Source: Rudanella sp.
GTDB taxonomy: Bacteria; Bacteroidota; Bacteroidia; Cytophagales; Spirosomataceae
Assembly: GCA_026785985.1 (NCBI GenBank)
Contig: JAJAYX010000173.1
Span: 1 to 5,679 of the forward strand
Length of the DNA stretch: 5,679 nucleotides
Direction: 5' to 3'
Positions 4,688-5,679 of the stretch are shown here, in pieces. The notes beneath the pieces were generated by a model. That model was not told the DNA's origin, did no database searches, and was given only the letters and a program-made list of their open reading frames with translations. The first letter of the stretch is position 1, and every line of letters starts with the position of its first letter. The position numbers were made by a program, and so were the translations under genes.

Positions 4688-5679
4688 ATGAATTACCCAA
4701 TCTATATGGACTACAACGCCACCACCCCCGTTGACCAACGGGTGCTGGACGCGATGTTGCCGTATTTTGGGGTTCATTTTGGCAACGCGGCCTCCCGAAC
4801 GCACGTGTTTGGCCTCGAAGCCGAAGAAGCCGTCGACAAAGCCCGCAAACAGGTGGCCCGTTTGCTGGGAGCGGCCCCCACCGAGGTGGTGTTCACAAGC
4901 GGGGCCACCGAATCCATCAACCTCGCTCTGAAAGGGGCTTTTGAAGCCCATGGCCATCAGCGCAATCATATTATAACGGTTCAGACCGAACACAAAGCGG
5001 TGCTGGATACCTGCCTTCATCTGGAAAAACTCGGTGCAGAAGTTACCTATCTCCAACCCGATTCCGAAGGGCTGATTACCGCCGAACAGGTCGAAGCGGC
5101 TATTCAGCCAAACACCTTGCTGGTGACGGTGATGGTGGCCAACAACGAGATCGGTGTGATCCAACCCATCCCCGAAATCGCCACCCTGACCCGGCAGCGG
5201 GGTATTTTATTCCATACCGATGCCACCCAGGCCGTAGGGAAAATTCCCCTGAGTCTCGTCTCAACGCCCATTGACCTGCTTAGTTTGTCGGCGCATAAAC
5301 TCTACGGCCCCAAAGGTGTGGGTGCCCTGATTGTTCGAAACAAAACGGCCCTTGTTGCCCAACAGGACGGTGGCAAACACGAACGCGGTCGTCGGTCGGG
5401 AACGCTGAATGTGCCGGGCATTGTGGGCTTGGGGATGGCCGCAGAATTGGCGGCTGTGGAATCACAATGGGTTGCCTATTCGCGGATGCGGTCTTTACGC
5501 GACCAACTACAAATTGGCATTTTCCAAAACATACCCGGTACTTATGTCAATGGCTCCTGCGTAACCCGGTTGCCAAATACTACCAACATCAGTTTTGAAG
5601 GCGTTGAGGGCGAATTGTTGCTAATGAGCCTGAACGAAATTGCGGTCTCCAATGGTTCGGCCTGCAACTCGGCCTCCAC
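4688..5679 (+). CDS. Cysteine desulfurase, IscS/NifS type (3' end cut)
   Basis: The first 330 residues of a pyridoxal-phosphate cysteine desulfurase are present; these enzymes take sulfur from cysteine as a protein persulfide and supply it for iron-sulfur clusters, tRNA thiolation and related pathways in the cytoplasm. Motifs appear in order: YMDYNATTPVDQRVLDAMLP at residues 6-25, FTSGATESINLAL (69-81, cofactor phosphate binding), TEHKAV with His102, NNEIGVIQP (152-160), FHTDATQAVGK with Asp178, and SAHKLYGPKG with Lys204, the expected Schiff-base lysine. HERGRRSGTLNVPGIVGLG follows at 231-249. The catalytic Cys326 lies in SNGSACNSAS, where many relatives have SSGSACTSAS. The frame is open to the window edge, with roughly 50-70 residues still expected. 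It starts 2 bases after the response regulator stop, so the two are probably co-transcribed. The choice between a housekeeping IscS role and another NifS-like role cannot be made, since no iscU or other cluster genes are visible. Confidence 0.96.
   Translation, partial: MNYPIYMDYNATTPVDQRVLDAMLPYFGVHFGNAASRTHVFGLEAEEAVDKARKQVARLLGAAPTEVVFTSGATESINLALKGAFEAHGHQRNHIITVQTEHKAVLDTCLHLEKLGAEVTYLQPDSEGLITAEQVEAAIQPNTLLVTVMVANNEIGVIQPIPEIATLTRQRGILFHTDATQAVGKIPLSLVSTPIDLLSLSAHKLYGPKGVGALIVRNKTALVAQQDGGKHERGRRSGTLNVPGIVGLGMAAELAAVESQWVAYSRMRSLRDQLQIGIFQNIPGTYVNGSCVTRLPNTTNISFEGVEGELLLMSLNEIAVSNGSACNSAS

Noticed and set aside
4682..5164. Minus-strand open frame of 160 codons
   Set aside because: It is antisense to the clearly identified cysteine desulfurase and looks like a shadow rich in His and Gly.
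1..5679. tRNA, rRNA, CRISPR array or insertion sequence
   Set aside because: I saw no regularly spaced repeats, no cloverleaf-like sequence, no transposase-like protein and no terminal inverted repeats.

Overview
The window looks like a chromosomal segment from a Bacteroidetes bacterium, most likely a Spirosoma-like member of the Cytophagales. The evidence is a GldH-type gliding lipoprotein, a BlaI/M56 pair, genes without Shine-Dalgarno sequences, and promoter -7 boxes of the Bacteroidetes form TAnnTTTG. The genus is inferred from protein style only.

Left part (1-958) is a decayed zone. At the edge is the start of an unidentified minus-strand reading frame (1-128). A short plus-strand fragment (262-369) resembles the first third of a small antitoxin-like protein. 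It abuts, tail to tail, the remains of a minus-strand M56 (BlaR1/MecR1-like) membrane peptidase (423-958). That remnant keeps its N-terminus and its HExxH zinc motif but carries an in-frame TAG, a one-base frameshift, an apparent internal shortening and a lost C-terminus.

Centre-left (960-2584): an intact BlaI/MecI-family repressor gene lies one base upstream of the broken peptidase gene. It has a textbook promoter (TTG, 19 bases, TAACTTTG) with an inverted repeat in the spacer, a likely self-operator. Divergent from it is a compact pair: gldH, then 5 bases later a stand-alone LON-substrate-binding-domain protein.

Centre-right (2589-3740): a convergent AI-2E/PerM-family membrane protein gene ends 4 bases from the LON-domain gene. 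Its N-terminus is odd: an in-frame ATG 27 bases upstream of the usable TTG is cut off by a TAA at codon 7, and the sequence around that stop looks like native coding sequence.

Right part (3975-5679): an OmpR/PhoB-type response regulator is followed after 2 bases by an IscS/NifS-type cysteine desulfurase, which runs off the window just past its catalytic cysteine. No histidine kinase gene is visible beside the regulator.

The genes are mostly ordinary and I see no clear new multi-gene system. The most notable points are the repressor left without a working sensor, the premature stop in the AI-2E gene, and the rearrangement scar at about 370-423.
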